Assembly (NCBI RefSeq): GCF_028281305.1
Contig: NZ_JANQKD010000016.1
Coordinates: forward strand, 1 to 64,000
Direction of reading: 5' to 3'
DNA from: Pelagibius sp.
Lineage (GTDB): Bacteria > Pseudomonadota > Alphaproteobacteria > Kiloniellales > Kiloniellaceae
Length of the DNA stretch: 64,000 nt
Part shown: one piece after another, positions 47,828 to 55,321 of the stretch
Layout: every line of letters begins with the position of its first letter
Numbering within the stretch: the stretch's first letter is position 1
Program-made: the position numbers and the translations under genes
Notes under the pieces: model-generated
The model's database searches: none
What the model saw: the letters and a program-made list of their open reading frames with translations, nothing else
What the model was told of the DNA's origin: nothing

Positions 47828-48991
47828 ATGACTCAACAGAAGGAGAGCCAGCACCCGGAAACCAGGCGCCTTGATGTCGATGTCGAGCGCCGCCTGGGCG
47901 AGTTGCAACTCCAGGCCCGGTTTTCCTGCGCCGCCGCGGGGATCACCGCGGTGTTCGGGCGTTCCGGCGCGGGCAAGACCTCGCTGGTCAACATGCTCGC
48001 CGGTCTGCTGAAGCCCGAGCGGGGCCGCATCACCCTCAACGGTGAAACCCTTTTCGACTCCCAGGCCGGTATCAATGTGCCCATGGAGCGCCGACGCCTG
48101 GGGTACGTGTTTCAGGAAGGACGCCTCTTCCCGCACCTCTCCGTGCGCGGCAACCTGGCCTACGGCTTCAAGCGCGTACCGAAAAACGAACGCCGCATCC
48201 AGCTCGACGAGGTCGTCGCGCTGATGGACATCGAAGACCTTCTCGAACGCCGGCCCAGCGCTCTCTCGGGCGGTGAGAAGCAGCGCGTCGCTTTGGGCCG
48301 TGCGCTTCTGGCTAACCCCAAGCTGCTGCTGATGGATGAACCGCTGGCGGCCCTCGACCAGCCGCGCAAGGACGAGATCCTGCCCTTCATCGAGCGGCTG
48401 CGCGACGAGATGGCGATGCCGATCGTCTATGTCAGCCACTCCATGCAGGAGATCGTCCGCCTCGCCGACACCCTGGTTCTCATATCGAAGGGCAAGGTCG
48501 AGGCCGTCGGGACCGTCGAGGATCTCACAAGCCGTCTGGACCTGCGGCCATTGACCGGGCGCTACGAAGCAGGCGCCGTGCTGACGACGGCGGTAGCGGG
48601 GCAGGACAAGGCCTTCGGACTGACCGAACTGCGCTTTGCAGGGGGCCGCCTGCGGGTGCCGCACCTGAACCTGCCCCTCGGCCAGAGCCTGCGCGTCAGG
48701 ATCCGCGCCCGGGATGTCTCAATCGCCCTATCGAAGCCGGAAAATACAAGCATTCTCAATATGATAGAGTGCACGGTGCAGGCGATAGGCGAAGAAAGAA
48801 GCCCCCAGGTCGACCTGCAACTCGACGCCGGTGGTGCAGCGATCTGGGCCCGCATCACGGCCCGCTCCTGCCGCGCCTTGGACCTGCGCCCCGGCCTCAA
48901 GGTCTTCGCCCTGATCAAGAGCGTTGCGATCGACCGCCAGAGCCTGGGACGGCGCGACAGGGCCGAGCGCTTCCTGGCCGAAGACCAATGA
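47828..48991 (+). CDS. modC: Molybdate ABC transporter ATPase, ModC
   Basis: This 387-residue ATPase has Walker A GRSGAGKTS, signature LSGGEKQRVALGRA and Walker B LLLMDEPLAALD. A C-terminal molybdate-binding TOBE (Mop-like) domain follows from about residue 310 (NTSILNMIECTVQAIGEE). The linker MERRRLGYVFQEGRLFPHLSV is typical of ModC. ATG 47828 is used; a longer frame would overlap modB out of frame. Confidence 0.94.
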   Translation: MTQQKESQHPETRRLDVDVERRLGELQLQARFSCAAAGITAVFGRSGAGKTSLVNMLAGLLKPERGRITLNGETLFDSQAGINVPMERRRLGYVFQEGRLFPHLSVRGNLAYGFKRVPKNERRIQLDEVVALMDIEDLLERRPSALSGGEKQRVALGRALLANPKLLLMDEPLAALDQPRKDEILPFIERLRDEMAMPIVYVSHSMQEIVRLADTLVLISKGKVEAVGTVEDLTSRLDLRPLTGRYEAGAVLTTAVAGQDKAFGLTELRFAGGRLRVPHLNLPLGQSLRVRIRARDVSIALSKPENTSILNMIECTVQAIGEERSPQVDLQLDAGGAAIWARITARSCRALDLRPGLKVFALIKSVAIDRQSLGRRDRAERFLAEDQ

Positions 48992-49091
48992 TTTGCGCGA
49001 CAACCCTCGCGGATTTTGCTAACATGGTTAACACGATCTGCAGGTGCCCGCCATTTGTCACAGTTCCGACGGCAGGGAGCACGCTTTAATC

Positions 49092-49340
49092 ATGTCCATG
49101 CATACATTGAACGAACTGACGATCCATCGCGCGCGGGTGCTTCGCGAGTTGGACCAGCTCAGCCGTACGGAGGCGGAGGCCAGCGTTTCGGAGCTGGACG
49201 AGGAGATCATCTCCCGCCCCGCCAACACGCCCGACGAAGGGATCGCGAAGCTGGAACTGGCACGGGATCTCGCCGCGATCGACGGCTGCCCCAATGTCGT
49301 GAAACTGATCGAGGGCGCACTGCAGGTCCTCAGGCACTAA
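49092..49340 (+). CDS. Small protein of unknown function
   Basis: This 82-residue acidic protein looks all-helical, with a likely coiled segment over residues 8-40 (NELTIHRARVLRELDQLSRTEAEASVSELDEEI). No family is recognised. ATG 49092 follows GGGAG about 12 bases upstream; an ATG two codons later is possible. It lies 100 bases after modC on the same strand but looks unrelated to molybdate transport. Confidence 0.5.
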   Translation: MSMHTLNELTIHRARVLRELDQLSRTEAEASVSELDEEIISRPANTPDEGIAKLELARDLAAIDGCPNVVKLIEGALQVLRH

Positions 49341-49412
49341 GAGGCCCGAAGCAACAGGAGGCATTCCGGCGCCACGGTCGAGCTGGGAGCGGTCGAGGCC
49401 CACAGTCAGCGC

Positions 49413-49715
49413 GTGGTCGTGTTCTTCCTGCAGGTTCCGAAACCCCCACCGGACCCCCCGGCTCCGGTGCCGCCACCGCCCAGCCCCTATCCCCCAAGTC
49501 CAACCCCCGGAGAGCCACCGGATGTCGAGCCGCCGGATGTCGAGCCGCCGGATGTCGAGCCGCCGCCCGGCTGGCCGCCAGGAGTTCCCCCAGGCGTCCC
49601 CGACGAGCCGCCGGCGCCACCAGCCCGGCAACAGTCGGCGCAGCCCCTGCAAGACCACCGCAGCACCACCGCAGCACCACCGCAGCACCACCGGGGGCTA
49701 CACTTCCCGCGGTGA
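49413..49715 (+). CDS. Proline-rich reading frame with EPPDV repeats (doubtful gene)
   Basis: A GTG-started frame of 100 residues begins VVFFLQVPKPPPDPPAPVP and contains three EPPDV repeats, then PPGWPPGVPPGVPDEPPAPP. The opening could be a cut-off hydrophobic segment. The start is uncertain, with no clear ribosome site, and the frame also extends upstream without an ATG. The last 20 codons run through an 11-base tandem repeat that breaks the frame in each copy. It may be a real secreted or wall-spanning protein, a decayed gene or non-coding repeat DNA. Confidence 0.3.
   Translation: MVVFFLQVPKPPPDPPAPVPPPPSPYPPSPTPGEPPDVEPPDVEPPDVEPPPGWPPGVPPGVPDEPPAPPARQQSAQPLQDHRSTTAAPPQHHRGLHFPR
49512..49564 (+). 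repeat. 15-base tandem repeat, about 3.5 copies
   Basis: The unit GAGCCGCCGGATGTC occurs at 49512 (one mismatch), 49527 and 49542, with a partial fourth. Being a multiple of three it keeps the EPPDV reading frame. Confidence 0.9.
49654..49694 (+). repeat. 11-base tandem repeat, about 3.7 copies
   Basis: The unit ACCACCGCAGC repeats at 49654, 49665 and 49676 with a partial copy after. Eleven bases is not a multiple of three, so each copy shifts the frame of any gene running through it. Confidence 0.9.
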
Positions 49716-49765
49716 TTCGCTAGAATAAGGTTGACGACTCTTCTCAAGCAATCCACGTAAGGGCG

Positions 49766-50041
49766 ATGAAAAAGCATGATATCCTGATCGAACCCTGGCG
49801 CGGCGACACCGAATCGAAGGCGCGCCGCGGCACGACCGAGTTCCGCTGGACCGTTTCCTATGAGAAGGACGGACGCTTCTACGCACAGGGTTTTGCAGAC
49901 TCCCACGCCGAAGCACGCGCCGCGGCGGAAGCCTATCTGAAGGAACAGGGCATCGATCTGAACTGGCAGTCCGGGCCCAGCGAGTCGGCGAAGGTCCTGA
50001 AGCCCCGTTCCAAGCCGGCCGTGGTCCGCGGACTGCGGTAA
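49766..50041 (+). CDS. Small conserved-looking protein of unknown function
   Basis: This 91-residue basic protein has a compact N-terminal half with alternating strand-like pattern (TEFRWTVSYEKDGRFYAQGFA), then a helix (SHAEARAAAEAYLKEQGI) and a disordered basic tail. No signal peptide or membrane segment is seen. AAGGGCG precedes ATG 49766. I do not recognise the family; the strand-strand-helix pattern could be a small RNA- or DNA-binding fold. Confidence 0.55.
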   Translation: MKKHDILIEPWRGDTESKARRGTTEFRWTVSYEKDGRFYAQGFADSHAEARAAAEAYLKEQGIDLNWQSGPSESAKVLKPRSKPAVVRGLR

Positions 50042-50195
50042 ACAGCGCCGACCTCACCCGCTCCCGGGTCAGCCCGTCCCCTTCAGCCTGCGGCGCCGCC
50101 GCGCGAGGCTGCGCCCGACCACCCTGCGAAATCCTGCCTCTCTCTATCCCGTCCCTTTCCGGTCAGGTTCCGGCGATCACGCCATTGGTCACGGT

Positions 50196-50230
50196 CCGCT
50201 GGCTCCAGGCCGCTGGCGCCAAGCCGCTGG
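50196..50230 (+). repeat. 14-base-spaced direct repeats
   Basis: CCGCTGG occurs at 50196, 50210 and 50224, exactly 14 bases apart, with related spacers (CTCCAGG, CGCCAAG). They lie in the 420-base gap ahead of the lipoprotein/patatin cluster. They could be regulator sites or chance in GC-rich DNA. Confidence 0.5.
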
Positions 50231-50301
50231 TCCGATCGGCTCCTTGGGGCGGCCCGCACCTAACCCTCCCGGCTTAGTCCGGAATTCGCGGTTGCGGCGG
50301 C

Positions 50302-50316
50302 TTGGCGTTCGGCCAA
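50302..50316. promoter_or_regulatory. Palindrome TTGGC-N5-GCCAA, possible operator
   Basis: A perfect inverted repeat, TTGGC (50302-50306) and GCCAA (50312-50316) with a 5-base centre, lies about 65 bases before the first reading frame of the lipoprotein/patatin cluster. The shape fits a dimeric regulator site. I could not fit a confident promoter beside it. Confidence 0.35.
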
Positions 50317-50378
50317 AGATTGATTACGGAGTCCCAACGAAAGACTCTATCTCGGGGCAGGATCGCGGGGGGCGACAG

Positions 50379-50465
50379 ATGACTTGTGCCGAATGCTCTT
50401 CTTCTGATGTGTCCGATGGCGTCTCTGGCGCCGGCGGATGTGGGGCTGCGGGAGAGCTGCGATGA
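50379..50465 (+). CDS. 28-codon Cys-rich reading frame coupled to the lipoprotein gene
   Basis: The peptide is MTCAECSSSDVSDGVSGAGG followed by CGAAGELR. It has three cysteines, two as a CxxC pair. A strong GGGGGG ribosome site lies about 7 bases before the ATG, and the stop overlaps the next start as ATGA (50462-50465). This fits a translated leader peptide or a very small protein. Nothing else supports it, and a longer TTG-started frame from 50244 also covers it. Confidence 0.4.
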   Translation: MTCAECSSSDVSDGVSGAGGCGAAGELR

Positions 50466-51397
50466 AACGTTTCTTTCAGTGTCTCAGCGCCGCCGCCCTT
50501 GCTGCCGTTCTTGCCGCCTGCAGCGCGCCCCGCGACTTCACCATCTATCAGGAAACCATCGGCGAGTTTCAGACCGCGACCGACAGAACGGCATCGGTCG
50601 CTCTGGACTATGTGAAGGGGATCAACACCTTCGAGCGCGGCTTCGAACTGAAGCTGCTGCGCGAGGACCCCGAACGCCCGCTCATCATCTCGAAGCTCTC
50701 GGAGCCGATCCTTTCGCCGCAGGCGATCTCCGCGCGCGACCGCGTTTTCGGCGTCCTCAAGCAATACACGCAGATGCTGGCTTCCCTTGCCGCCAGCGAT
50801 GCCAGCGAGCGCTGGAAAGCGGCCAGCGAGCGCGCCAAGGCATCGGCGGATACGCTGCTGACAGACCTCAACGCCAACAGCGGCCTCTTGGGCGACCTGC
50901 CGATCGCCGACGTCACGAGTCCGCTGAAGACCATCTCGGATACGATTGCGACCGAGATCATCAACGCCCGGCGCGCGGCCGCACTTGACGCGGCTATCGG
51001 CAAGGCTGCGCCCGCAATACAGGATATCTCGGCCACGCTGCGCGACGATTTGGCCTTCGTGGTCCGCCAGCGCGACTCCGTAAAGCAGTTGGAGATTGCC
51101 GAGCTCACGATCCGCTATGCGCAAGCGCAGGAGACAAACAACAACGCGGCGCGCTTGAACACCCTGACCAAGATCGACCAGGCCCTGCAGGCACGCACGC
51201 AAAGCCTCTCGACCCTTCAGGGGCTCGTGCAGACCCTCGACCAGTTCGATGCCGCACATGATGCGCTGGTGCGCTATGCGACGTCTGACAAGAGCCCGCA
51301 GGAGCTGTCCGACCTGATCTCTATCGTGCGCAGCTATGCGGACTCCGCCGACGAAGTCTTCGAGTCCTTCAGAAAGGTGGCTGAAGCAAGAAGTTGA
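50462..51397 (+). CDS. Lipoprotein of unknown family, helical
   Basis: This 311-residue lipoprotein has signal MKRFFQCLSAAALAAVLAAC with lipobox LAAC and lipidated C20. The rest is helix-rich with few prolines, including long Ala/Lys/Gln segments (near 120-150 and 195-240), suggesting a coiled or helical bundle. Ser at +2 favours outer-membrane sorting in the usual rule. No known domain is recognised. It is the first full-length gene of a likely operon with the 117-residue protein and the patatin gene, spaced by about 95-100 bases each. Confidence 0.8.
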   Translation: MKRFFQCLSAAALAAVLAACSAPRDFTIYQETIGEFQTATDRTASVALDYVKGINTFERGFELKLLREDPERPLIISKLSEPILSPQAISARDRVFGVLKQYTQMLASLAASDASERWKAASERAKASADTLLTDLNANSGLLGDLPIADVTSPLKTISDTIATEIINARRAAALDAAIGKAAPAIQDISATLRDDLAFVVRQRDSVKQLEIAELTIRYAQAQETNNNAARLNTLTKIDQALQARTQSLSTLQGLVQTLDQFDAAHDALVRYATSDKSPQELSDLISIVRSYADSADEVFESFRKVAEARS

Positions 51398-51491
51398 CAG
51401 AGGGCGCCGCGACCTTGCGGGTTCCGGGGCCGGGCGAAGGAGAGAGCGCCCGGCACCTGATACCACCCGCCATCGCAGAGGGAAGAGAACG

Positions 51492-51845
51492 ATGCCGGAT
51501 GTGAAAGCGAACAAGGCCCTGCGGGACGGGCTCTACAAGTGCTTCGAGGAAATGGTCCAGAAGGCCATGATGCCGGACATTCCAATTCCGCAGCGCCAGG
51601 CGCTGCTGAACCGCGCGCAGGAATTGCGGACGCAGTGGGTCGAGCTCGAGGCCGCCCGCTTCAACAACGCAGCCGCCGGCATCTCAGCGGCGCAAACGAA
51701 GATCCTGGAGTCCGTCACAGACCTGCGCCGGGCAACCAAGGATCTGGAAGATGCGGTCAAGATCGTCGAAAAGGCGACAAGGGTCTTTGGATTGCTCGAT
51801 AAGCTTCTGAAGAAGGCCGTAAAGTTTGCGGCGCCCTTGATCTAG
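51492..51845 (+). CDS. Small helical protein with amphipathic C-terminus, unknown function
   Basis: This 117-residue protein starts at ATG 51492 after AGAGGGAAGAGAA. It is predicted to be all-helical. The final 25 residues (KATRVFGLLDKLLKKAVKFA) form an amphipathic basic/hydrophobic helix that could bind membrane. No signal peptide is seen, so it is probably cytoplasmic. A frame from 51336 would overlap the lipoprotein gene and adds Arg-rich low-quality sequence, so it is rejected. No family is recognised. Confidence 0.7.
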   Translation: MPDVKANKALRDGLYKCFEEMVQKAMMPDIPIPQRQALLNRAQELRTQWVELEAARFNNAAAGISAAQTKILESVTDLRRATKDLEDAVKIVEKATRVFGLLDKLLKKAVKFAAPLI

Positions 51846-51944
51846 CCGCAGCCGGCCCGAAGATCGGTTGCCGCAGGAGAGCGCGCTGCTGCGCGGTGCG
51901 CAGCGCTTTCGGGTCCATCATCGTTCACCGCAGGAGAGACAGCG

Positions 51945-53618
51945 ATGGCAAACAATGCTGAGTTTCAGCTGGGTCTTGTCATGGCGGGGGCGATTTCCGC
52001 CGGCGCCTATACGGCAGGCGTGATGGACTTTCTGATCGAAGCCCTGGATGGGTATTACGCCGCGCGCGAACACGCGGACTGGAACGGCCCCCGTCACAAC
52101 GTGAAGGTGCCGGTCCTGGCGGGCGCTTCGGCCGGCGGCATGACCTCGGCGATCTCCGCCGTGCATTTCATGCACAGGATGGATCATCAGCGCCCCGGGA
52201 GCGATGCGACGAGCCCCGAGCGCAACCGGCTTTACGATTCCTGGGTGCGCCAGATCGATATCGACAAGCTGCTCGGACGGCGGGACCTCGCGCGGCGCCG
52301 TGCGCTTGTCTCGGCGCTCGATTCCACTGCGCTCTGGGAGATCGCCAGCGGCTCTCTGGACATGGCCGGCGAACGTTTCAAAAGACCCTGGGTCGCGGAT
52401 CCTCTGGCCATCTTTCTGACGGTGGCCAACCTGCGCGGCGTCCCCTACGGCTTCAAGCTGTTCGGCACCGGCAGCGCAGATTCCTATGGCATGACCAACC
52501 ACATGGACGCCATGCGCTTTGCGGTCACATGGAATGCCGCGGCGCCGGACGGTTTCCGGCCCCTTCTGCCTGATGACTGTCCGAACGGCCACTGGCCGGA
52601 CCTGGCACGGGCCGCGCTTGCGACCGGCGCCTTTCCCGTCGGTCTCAGTCCCCAGGTGCTGTCACGCCCCCTCGCCGATTACTTCGACCGCCCGGACCGG
52701 CGCGACCCGGACTTTGGCTCTGCGGGCCCGGACCCCTACGAATTCGTCTCCGTGGACGGCGGCCTGATGAACAATGAGCCCCTGGAGCTGGCGCGGCGCC
52801 ATCTCTTCGGCGACAACGAACTGCCCGATGACAGCGGTGGAGAAAGCGCCCAGCGCGCGGTGGTGATGATCGACCCCTTTCCCAACCGGATCGACTTCGA
52901 CCCCGACGCCGAGAACAGCGACCTTCTGCTGCCGGTGCTTCTCAAGATGTTCGATGCCCTCGTCAACCAGGCCCGCTTCAAGCCGGAAGAGCTCGCCCTT
53001 GCCGAAAGCTCGGACAACTACTCCCGCTTCATCATCTCACCGTCGCGCCGTACCGCCGGCGGGCGCCAGACCCGTCATGCCATCGCCTCCTCGACGCTGG
53101 GCGGGTTCGGCGGCTTCTTCCAGGAGTCGTTCCGCCGCCATGACTACCTGCTGGGGCGCAAGAACTGCCGCTCCTTTCTGCGGCGCTATCTGGCGCTGCC
53201 CCAGACCAACAGGCTGTTCGATGCCATGACGGCAGAGCAGAAGACCGCCTGGCATGTGCGCGACCGCAACGGCGAGGTTCGCAGAGTGCCGGACTCCAAG
53301 GGAGAGCTCCATGCGGCCCTCCCCGTCATTCCCATGACCGCCGAGCTGGCGGAGGAGGAGCCGATCCCCGAGCAGGACCGGCCACAGCCGCAGCGCGTCG
53401 CGCTGGAGCGGATCGAACTGCAGGTCCGCGAGCGCATCGCCGCCCTCGGCGGGATCGCCATCGACGAGGAACTGGGTCAGTTTCTCGGCCTCTTCCGTCT
53501 GCCGGCAAAGCTGGTTCTGCACTTTTCCCTCAAAGATCGCCTGACCCGCAAGGTGATGACGAAGATCACCGGCGGCCTGGCGCCGCTCCGGGACTTCGAC
53601 CAGCCGGGCCAGCCCTAA
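51945..53618 (+). CDS. Large patatin-like phospholipase
   Basis: This 557-residue protein has a patatin domain in about residues 6-300. The nucleophile elbow is GASAG at 60-64 with S62, and the catalytic aspartate is D271 in SVDGGLMNNEP. The oxyanion region is GLVMAGAISAGAYTAGV, a variant of the usual GGG stretch. About 250 further residues form an extension with unknown fold (SESFRRHDYLLGRKNCRSFLRRYLALPQ; LFRLPAKLVLHFSLKDRLTRKV). It should cleave acyl ester bonds of phospholipids. No signal peptide is seen. Neighbours are the lipoprotein and the small amphipathic protein. Confidence 0.9.
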   Translation: MANNAEFQLGLVMAGAISAGAYTAGVMDFLIEALDGYYAAREHADWNGPRHNVKVPVLAGASAGGMTSAISAVHFMHRMDHQRPGSDATSPERNRLYDSWVRQIDIDKLLGRRDLARRRALVSALDSTALWEIASGSLDMAGERFKRPWVADPLAIFLTVANLRGVPYGFKLFGTGSADSYGMTNHMDAMRFAVTWNAAAPDGFRPLLPDDCPNGHWPDLARAALATGAFPVGLSPQVLSRPLADYFDRPDRRDPDFGSAGPDPYEFVSVDGGLMNNEPLELARRHLFGDNELPDDSGGESAQRAVVMIDPFPNRIDFDPDAENSDLLLPVLLKMFDALVNQARFKPEELALAESSDNYSRFIISPSRRTAGGRQTRHAIASSTLGGFGGFFQESFRRHDYLLGRKNCRSFLRRYLALPQTNRLFDAMTAEQKTAWHVRDRNGEVRRVPDSKGELHAALPVIPMTAELAEEEPIPEQDRPQPQRVALERIELQVRERIAALGGIAIDEELGQFLGLFRLPAKLVLHFSLKDRLTRKVMTKITGGLAPLRDFDQPGQP

Positions 53619-53707
53619 GGCGGAGTTGCAGGGGCACCAATCCGGTCGGGGGATCGATTCCGGCGCGGGAGCAGATCAGTCCCGCACCGGGCTCGCGAAG
53701 GCGTGCC

Positions 53708-53736
53708 TTGGGTCGGCGGCCCAGCTGTCCTATATA
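53708..53736 (+). promoter_or_regulatory. Candidate sigma-70 type promoter
   Basis: TTGGGT (53708-53713) and TATATA (53731-53736) are 17 bases apart, ahead of a small lipoprotein gene with a leader of about 80 bases. The -35 matches consensus at only three positions. Confidence 0.35.
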
Positions 53737-53820
53737 GGAAAGAGAACACATCGGCGGCGGTGGTGAAGGCGACGCATCGCTGCCCCTACCGCCGAAACGC
53801 TGCCTGGAGACCCTGCCGCA

Positions 53821-53997
53821 ATGATCTGCCTGCCCGCCGCCCCCACTCCCCGGAAACGCCTGGTGACCGTAACCGTGGCAGCATTGATGTGTGCAGTCTT
53901 GGCGGCCTGCAGCGCGCCGTCGGGATCTTCCTTCGGACACCCCGATTCCCTGCGCGCCGGCCCGTTCTGGGAACGCAACGATCAGCGCGACCGCTAG
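53821..53997 (+). CDS. Very small lipoprotein
   Basis: The 58-residue protein has a basic start (PRKRLV), a hydrophobic run and a lipobox LAAC, with the lipidated Cys at position 30. The mature part is only 29 residues (CSAPSGSSFGHPDSLRAGPF and WERNDQRDR). GGAGA lies about 12 bases upstream, and a possible promoter is at 53708-53736. It resembles the many tiny alphaproteobacterial lipoproteins of unknown function. Lipidation signal and end-of-frame position before a tRNA gene support a real gene. Confidence 0.65.
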   Translation: MICLPAAPTPRKRLVTVTVAALMCAVLAACSAPSGSSFGHPDSLRAGPFWERNDQRDR

Positions 53998-54041
53998 CCT
54001 GATGCGGCGCGCCGATTGTGGTGCGACCCTTCCGGAAGGGA

Positions 54042-54118
<77 letters not shown>

Positions 54119-54172
54119 TCAAAGGTGGGCCTGCGCGGCCCCCGGAGCAGGGTGCCGGAGCAGAGTGCCGCG

Positions 54173-54478
54173 CTAGTGGGTCCAGCGACCCTTGCGATCA
54201 TACTTGAAATTATCAGAATAAGCTTTTGGTTTAATTGATCTTTCTCTCGGCTTCTCGACGCTATACATCAGGCCCTCGGCCTTGGCGTAGGCAATCGCCT
54301 CCTCCAGGCTGTCGAAGCTGAGACGGAGCTGGGACCGGGTATCCGCCGAGGAGGTCCAGCCCATCAGAGGCTCGACCTGGCGTGCCGCGGTCGGCTCGAA
54401 CTCCATCATCCAGACGTTCGTCCGAGCCCGGCCGGACTGCATGGCCGTCTTCGGTGGCTGATAGATCCGTACCTGCAT
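54173..54478 (-). CDS. NADH dehydrogenase accessory subunit, NDUFS4-like
   Basis: This 101-residue protein matches the ETC complex I conserved-region family, the bacterial form of mitochondrial NDUFS4 (AQDQ). It starts MQVRIYQPPKTAMQSGRA, has LMGWTSSADTRSQLRLSFDS in the middle and ends KAYSDNFKYDRKGRWTH. This subunit occurs in alphaproteobacteria and mitochondria, where it stabilises the NADH-oxidising module. ATG 54478 is chosen to match the family start; the frame continues upstream with poor composition. The gene stands alone beside tRNA-Arg. Confidence 0.92.
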   Translation of the reverse strand: MQVRIYQPPKTAMQSGRARTNVWMMEFEPTAARQVEPLMGWTSSADTRSQLRLSFDSLEEAIAYAKAEGLMYSVEKPRERSIKPKAYSDNFKYDRKGRWTH

Positions 54479-54626
54479 AGACGAAGCGCTTTCGATCATG
54501 AAGGGGCGGCAGCACCGGCCGAGCCGCCCGCAAACCGGGCGCATGATAGCTTCTGCCCGAACCGGCGCAATGCCTTTGATGAGGGGCCCAGCCCCCCTCC
54601 AGACAGCCCCGTTCAGACAGCCTCTG

Positions 54627-55040
54627 TCAAACGGCTTCGAGGGCCGGCTCGTCCGACACCGCCGCGGCCTCGGCCGGCTGGAAGTCGACGTGGATGTGAT
54701 TGCCGTCCGGATCATGGATGTTGACCTGGATGATCTGAAAGCCGGGCACCACGCTGATCCGGTAGTCCTCGCCGCGGTCCCGCAGGACCGTCAGAAAGCC
54801 GGCGAGCCCGCTGGCCGAGAAGGCGAAATGCTCCAGGCGCAGCTCGCCTTCGGGCGCCGGTTGCTCAGGCACGCCGATCAGGTGGACCACCGCGGCCTGG
54901 CCGCAATAAAGCCAGGCCCCGGGAAAGCCGAAAGGCGGCCTGTCGCCGCTGACAAAGCCGAGCACCTCTTCATAAAAGGCGACCATCTTCGCCAGGTTTG
55001 CGGTCCTGATATTGACGTGATCGAGTCTGGCGAGAGCCAT
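54627..55040 (-). CDS. VOC (glyoxalase/dioxygenase) superfamily protein
   Basis: This 137-residue protein has two beta-alpha-beta-beta-beta modules of the VOC superfamily. It starts LARLDHVNIRTANLAKMVAFYEEVLGF and ends NIHDPDGNHIHVDF, with likely metal-binding His and Glu residues. Family members include glyoxalases, fosfomycin-resistance proteins and dioxygenases. The substrate is not readable. It lies upstream of the complex I subunit gene on the same strand. Confidence 0.85.
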   Translation of the reverse strand: MALARLDHVNIRTANLAKMVAFYEEVLGFVSGDRPPFGFPGAWLYCGQAAVVHLIGVPEQPAPEGELRLEHFAFSASGLAGFLTVLRDRGEDYRISVVPGFQIIQVNIHDPDGNHIHVDFQPAEAAAVSDEPALEAV

Positions 55041-55321
55041 GGCATTGGGCCTCCGGGGTGCCGGCAGGGATTCGACTGAACCGCCAGCTTACCGGCTTGC
55101 GCCGCGGCGCGCATCCGCCGTGCTCGGCCAAGCCGCAGCCATGCAGCCTGGGTCTGGGTGCCATGCCGGCCGAAGACCCGGGCGTTACCGTTCAGACATT
55201 CCGCTGAAACGAATCACGGCCACCGTGACCGCGCTTTTCCGTCGTCCGGCCGAATTGCGGCCGGCGCCGGGAACGGGTGCCGCGCCGCAATTTCGTGAAC
55301 CTGCCATAGGAGCGACGTGCC

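Noticed and set aside
49086-49691. Minus-strand frames through the tandem repeats
   Set aside because: The products are extremely rich in Trp, Arg and Gly and have no plausible start. The plus-strand EPPDV reading is more natural.
49512-49694. Possible CRISPR array
   Set aside because: The repeats are 15 and 11 bases, directly abutting with no unique spacers, and no cas genes are present.
51945-53618. CBASS-type immune effector patatin
   Set aside because: No nucleotide cyclase or accessory CBASS gene lies nearby, so the known system is not supported.
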